Shown here in pieces: positions 16,219-19,289 of a stretch of DNA of 19,289 nt (positions within the stretch are counted from its first letter, which is position 1; every line of letters starts with the position of its first letter). Source of the DNA: Perkinsus olseni (taxonomy: Eukaryota; Perkinsozoa; Perkinsida; Perkinsidae). Both the position numbers and the translations under genes were made by a program. The notes under the pieces are model-generated. The model was not told where the DNA came from. It did no database searches and saw only the letters and a list, made by a program, of their open reading frames with translations. The stretch lies in the NCBI GenBank assembly GCA_013115135.1, contig JABANP010000752.1, positions 1 to 19,289 on the forward strand, written 5' to 3'.

Positions 16219-16554
16219 GCCATTAACAGGGTGGCCCAGAAATTGGAAGAATGGATCATTCTTCCCATTCCCGGGAATTTCCGGGAATTCTCGGGAATAT
16301 AGCCGGGAAGAAAGAATGCATTCTTCCCCATTGAAACAAGCCCCCCAAATTTTCTTCGCGCGCCTTCGGCGCGCATATCCGCCCGTACTTGATGCTGCCT
16401 CAAGTCGAACCATTGGAATGAAGCACCTAGATACCCAGGAAGAATCTCAACCATTGTTCCAGGGAATATTGAGCATTCTTTCTTCCCGGGAATTTCCGGA
16501 ATTCCCGGTGAGAAAGAATAGCATTCTTCCCCGCTGGTCCACCCTGGCCATTAA
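16219..16554 (+). mobile_element. hAT-like miniature element, 320 bp, with 8-bp duplication
   Basis: The element 16227-16546 begins CAGGGTGGCCCAG and ends with the inverse of CAGGGTGGACCAG. Exact duplicates gccattaa lie at 16219-16226 and 16547-16554. Imperfect inverted ends extend about 90 bp, with shared CCGGGAATT and GAAGAAAGAATGC blocks. An 8-bp duplication and a CAGGG end are typical of hAT transposons. There is no transposase, so it is non-autonomous. The host RNase H frame (DATAIN before, NRLCFNL after) is continuous across a single copy of the octamer. Confidence 0.9.
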
Positions 16555-16842
16555 CCGCTTGTGTTTTAATCTCAATGAGATAATTGAGGATTTAAAAGAA
16601 AACAACGGCATCACAGTGTCAACAAGACATGTTGAAGGAGAGCAGAATGCCCGTGCGGATGCCCTTTCGAGATTGAAGTCGAAACAGCCTAACCTCGAGA
16701 TCCCATCCATTGATACTGGCCAGTTCGCCAAAAGGAACCATCTCGGAAATATCCGAGTCGTGGGCGATAATGCAGCCATTTTCGATATGGCTCCAAACGG
16801 TCCTTCTACTGAAGGTATCCTTTATTTTATACCTGCTGCAAA

Positions 16843-16891
16843 CTCCTCAGTCCTTTTCGCTACCAAGTTGGTAGCGAAAAGGACTGAGGAG
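16843..16891. repeat. 49-nt perfect odd palindrome
   Basis: 24+1+24 around the G at 16867, within the linker after RNase H. It is the longest perfect palindrome in the window. It has no second centre, so it does not meet the complete scar rule. Confidence 0.93.
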
Positions 16892-17248
16892 CGCCCGCAG
16901 GGCACGAGCCCCGAAATTTCGCGCTGAAATTTCATGAAATTTCGTGGGCTCTGTTGAAACGATGAAATCGATCACCCCGGGCGATAACACAATCTCCCGC
17001 GCAGTTATCCAGTGCGCTTAACCAGACCGAGTGCACCTGGCTTGAAACCATGATTCCAGGGTCTACCAGCATCATGGAAGTACCATGGTGTTAGAGCCGG
17101 GTGAAATACCATTGGTACAGCTAGTTGATCACGGCTTGTATCTCGTCGGTTCAGAGTTGGGTTCCATATCCCGGAGTAACTCCGGAATAACTGTTATTAA
17201 TCCGTGGCCCCACATTCTCGTTACGTTATTCTGATACGGGTAGCTATG

Positions 17249-17270
17249 GAGGATAATATCCAGTGGATAT
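17249..17270. repeat. Possible decayed octamer scar
   Basis: aggata a tatcca g tggata has the layout, with one arm mismatch and one failed outer pair. Confidence 0.4.
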
Positions 17271-17404
17271 CACTCGAAAAGTTCTAATCGAACTTCAGAG
17301 TAACTCAACAAGATCCAGCGAATTCAACTTTCATATCGCAAATCAGGCGACGAATTAGCACTGGTCGCAGCACAGATCAATTAAAACTTCACAATGTGGA
17401 CGAG

Positions 17405-17426
17405 GATGGACTGTCCATCATGGACA
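17405..17426. repeat. Octamer scar, X = gatggaca (perfect)
   Basis: X(1-7) at 17405-17411, reverse complement at 17412-17419, X(2-8) at 17420-17426. Confidence 0.88.
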
Positions 17427-18009
17427 CACAGTGTTCACATACTATCTGGAACTTCCAGACTAAAAGTACAGAGTATATACACTAAGCGGGCTGCCAACGT
17501 TGATTTGCCCACACTTATGCAACCGGCAAAACTGTTAAGCGCCACACCGATGGGGAGCTAAATTCTTGACGCGCGGAGCGCGTTTAAGATTTGATGGCCC
17601 AAGCGTGCGTTTCATGAAATTCCATGAAATTTCAGCATGAAATTTCGCTTCCATATTTCACAGCGCGTCCACCCCGGTTTTGGCACATTGTGCCGAAACC
17701 AGGTGGCCCTCTGACTCAGTCGATGATGAGCCACCTTACCTTGATGGTATCGTAGAGGAATCATCAGAAGACATCATTAACAAACTACAGAGCTTGTATA
17801 ATTCTGATGATGTAAATAACTTGCACGACTCCAAGGTATATGGTGTTTTGATTACTGATCTCTTGAGAGTATTCAAGGAGCCAGATTCTCATCATACTCC
17901 CGAGGCTGAGAAATTGATAGCTGGGGGGGGGCAAGAGGACAACAGTTTGCATGGACTGATGATCTCCCTGTTTAAACTGATTTCCATAGAGGAAAGAAGA
18001 GAAGTCGTA

Positions 18010-18031
18010 CCCTGCTGAGCAGGGCCTGCTC
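18010..18031. repeat. Octamer scar, X = ccctgctc (perfect), in integrase
   Basis: X(1-7) at 18010-18016, reverse complement at 18017-18024, X(2-8) at 18025-18031. Leaving out 14 nt joins the HRGKK-coding frame upstream to the LLPNKW and zinc-finger frame downstream. Confidence 0.9.
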
Positions 18032-18380
18032 CCTAATAAATGGTTTCAATTATGGGCAATGCAATGTTACCATGATAACCCGATAATAGGGGGGCATCGT
18101 GGAACCCCACGATGTATTGAGATGATCAATACACTTGGATTCTGGTGGCCCAGCATGAATGAACTTTATTCAATAAAGACGTGGTGGCATTCACTTCCTC
18201 TTGTTAATTATGCCAAATTGGCAAGCCAGTTGGGAGATTGATATCTCCGGTACTTCAAGAGAGAAGGCCTGGTGCAAGATTCAGTAGTATACAGATTGAC
18301 TTTATTGGTCTGATTAATGATACTGAAAGATCTTCCGGTCATTGGACCTACATGGGGTAATCATTATCGAAGCTACTAGT

Positions 18381-18402
18381 GCCGCGAATCGCGGCCCGCG
18401 AT
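18381..18402. repeat. Octamer scar, X = gccgcgat (perfect), in integrase core
   Basis: X(1-7) at 18381-18387, reverse complement at 18388-18395, X(2-8) at 18396-18402. Leaving out 14 nt keeps one open frame from IIIEATSA to the CQSDNGP motif. Confidence 0.92.
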
Positions 18403-18984
18403 GAATATACCTGCTTGGGATTGTACCACCCGGTCCGCTATAATGTGTCTCCTGATGTGGGTGAATGTATATGGCCGCCGTGGCACTTGCCAGTCCGATA
18501 ATGGGCCAGCTTTCGCTTCTGGAGATTGATCCAGTATCCTCCCTGCCTTACACATCCAAGCTCGATCCGGCACACCCGCAGTTCACCGACATCGAGGGGC
18601 TGTGGAAAGGCTCAACCGTGAGATTAAAAGTGCTGTACGAGTTGGAAATGCAGTTGATGACCATCGAAGACTACCTTGGTGGACCTCTGCCTTGGTTGCA
18701 GTAGGAATCCATAATGATAGTCTTCTTCCGGATTATCCTGTTTTAACACCCTCAGAGCTCGCACTTGGATCCGATCATACCGCCTTTCTCAGAGGGATAG
18801 AGGATCCATTGTACCAGAGTGTTGGTACGATCAACGACTCTAAACTTGAAGGCTTTTGGCATGGACTTCTTGAATATATTTCAGATGTCTATACCTTGTT
18901 TGTCCATCTGAAGGAAGAGCGAATCTCTGTTGATGAGTTTGAAGGGCTCCTCCGCGCTGAATCAGCGCCGCTGACAGGCGTGAT

Positions 18985-19278
18985 ATGACGGCCTATTCAC
19001 CCGGCGATGTGGTCCTCCTTGCTGGCTACACCCAGAAGGGAACACGGAAGATCGTCGGTGAATATAAGGTGATCATTGTCGCCCCTAACAATCGCTTTAT
19101 GTATTATCTTGATGGATTGAATGGGCTATATCCTGTGTCTCGACTCATTCCAAAGAAGTCTCATCCCCTGAGGTCATTGCTTGACGCCGCCGCCAAGCCA
19201 CAGCGCTCTGCGCTGGCATCTGCCCCTCGGGAATATTGGACCTCGTGGCATTGCGATCACCAGCTTGAAACCTGGTGA
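18985..19278 (+). pseudogene. Retrotransposon integrase C-terminal (GPY/F-like) region
   Basis: A 97-codon frame that overlaps the end of the previous one by four bases (ATGA) in a different frame. YSPGDVVLLAGY, RKIVGEYKVI and GLYPVSRLIPKK resemble the GPY/F DNA-binding module at the end of Ty3/gypsy integrases. Family integrases are one polypeptide, so I read the change of frame near 18980 as a mutation, not as two genes. Ends at TGA 19276-19278. Confidence 0.7.
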
Positions 19279-19289
19279 CTGGTTCGGCA

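Larger units (their letters stand above)
15680..16927 (+). pseudogene. Retrotransposon RT connection and RNase H
   Basis: After a TAA near 15670 the frame opens with an RT thumb/connection-like segment (EFMVSSVCAMTICVEWIG). The RNase H domain follows with VTVHCDASYDG (Asp), HVNRKEIYCLGHAL (Glu), LTVVSDNQCAVSW (Asp) and, much further on, TRHVEGEQNARADALSRL (His, Asp). The domain is split between 16176 and 16554 by a 14-nt scar and by a 320-bp element plus 8-bp duplication. By chance the total (14 + 328 nt) is a multiple of three with no stop, so the frame looks continuous but encodes a foreign insert. It then ends in a stretch containing a 49-nt palindrome. Not a functional enzyme. Confidence 0.85.
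16913..17646. repeat. Segment bounded by 34-bp inverted repeats
   Basis: 16913-16946 and 17613-17646 are inverted copies (30 of 34 matching) built on gaaatttc and gctgaaatttcatg. The 734-bp segment carries no coding sequence I recognise, holds one perfect scar, and separates RNase H from integrase by more than is usual. Probably an inserted non-autonomous element, but no target duplication was found. Confidence 0.5.
17680..18988 (+). pseudogene. Retrotransposon integrase, zinc-finger and catalytic core
   Basis: A linker (DDEPPYLDGIVEESSEDI) leads to the HHCC zinc finger (CYHDNPIIGGHRGTPRC, 18065-18115), whose CxxC half is lost to a frame change near 18195. The core keeps all three acidic residues: IQIDFIG (Asp 18298-18300), CQSDNGPAFAS (Asp 18497-18499) and GAVERLNREI (Glu 18605-18607), the last two separated by 35 codons as in D,D35E integrases. 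Lesions: scars at 18010 and 18381, two extra G near 18354, a TGA between the second Asp and the Glu, and a run of nine G near 17926-17934. The frame count between the first and second Asp is explained exactly by 14 + 2 extra nt. It would have joined cDNA to host DNA; now defective. Confidence 0.85.
15545..19289 (+). mobile_element. Broken Ty3/gypsy-like LTR retrotransposon
   Basis: The order RT connection, RNase H, integrase on one strand fits Ty3/gypsy-type elements. The RT palm, gag, protease and LTRs are not seen; the 5' side is lost near the mariner insertion and the 3' end may lie beyond the window. It is interrupted by a hAT-like element (16227-16546), probably by a 734-bp segment (16913-17646), by three octamer scars in coding parts and by point lesions. 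The BEL/Pao and DIRS classes are less likely alternatives. Confidence 0.75.

Overview
The window looks like nuclear DNA of a eukaryotic microbe, most likely a perkinsozoan alveolate (Perkinsus-like). I infer this from: a shikimate dehydrogenase gene cut by short GT-AG introns; a secreted subtilisin-type protease relic; a multicopy family of short cysteine-bearing secreted proteins; and a dense load of eukaryotic transposons (Tc1/mariner, hAT-like, LINE, Ty3/gypsy-like). I saw no bacterial operon structure, no CRISPR array and no tRNA or rRNA gene. The taxon is an inference.

Layout. 1-1310: secreted-protein copy 1 with its conserved flanks. 1311-3338: no convincing gene. 3339-4758: subtilisin-like protease pseudogene. 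4759-5590: no convincing gene. 5590-5800: decayed copy 4 (minus). 6205-7265: copy 2 with flanks. 8158-8550: dispersed repeat A. 8612-9600: copy 3 (minus), a pseudogene with a Thr/Lys-rich tail. 9600-10930: low-complexity and AT-rich DNA. 10933-13217: multi-exon shikimate dehydrogenase, matching the C-terminal domain of the pentafunctional AROM protein. 13343-14142: 5'-truncated LINE (minus). 14404-14812: dispersed repeat B. 14813-15544: Tc1/mariner-type element with 206-bp perfect inverted ends. 15680-19278: broken Ty3/gypsy-like retrotransposon (RNase H, then integrase), itself holding a 320-bp hAT-like element with an 8-bp target duplication.

The most striking signal is a rule-bound scar repeated across the window. 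An octamer X is expanded to X(1-7) + reverse complement of X + X(2-8): 22 nt in place of 8, a 14-nt insertion. I find 14 perfect cases and 7 with a single mismatch, on single-copy and repeated DNA alike. Three more cases have the same two hairpin centres separated by extra hairpin arm or filler. Paralogous repeats give empty sites for several of them, and where a scar lies in a recognisable reading frame, taking out its length puts the conserved motifs on both sides back in one frame. The geometry is what would result if an element with an 8-bp target duplication left by a hAT-type mechanism: hairpins on the flanks, nicked one nucleotide into flanking DNA, both opened at the base of the duplication and annealed through complementary 8-nt overhangs. 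The 320-bp hAT-like element at 16227-16546 would be an unexcised example.

Little here looks like an intact, working gene. Copies 1 and 2 of the secreted family are open. The dehydrogenase is mostly intact but carries one scar, one extra frame slip and one unexplained splice boundary. The protease, retrotransposon, LINE and mariner element are all defective.
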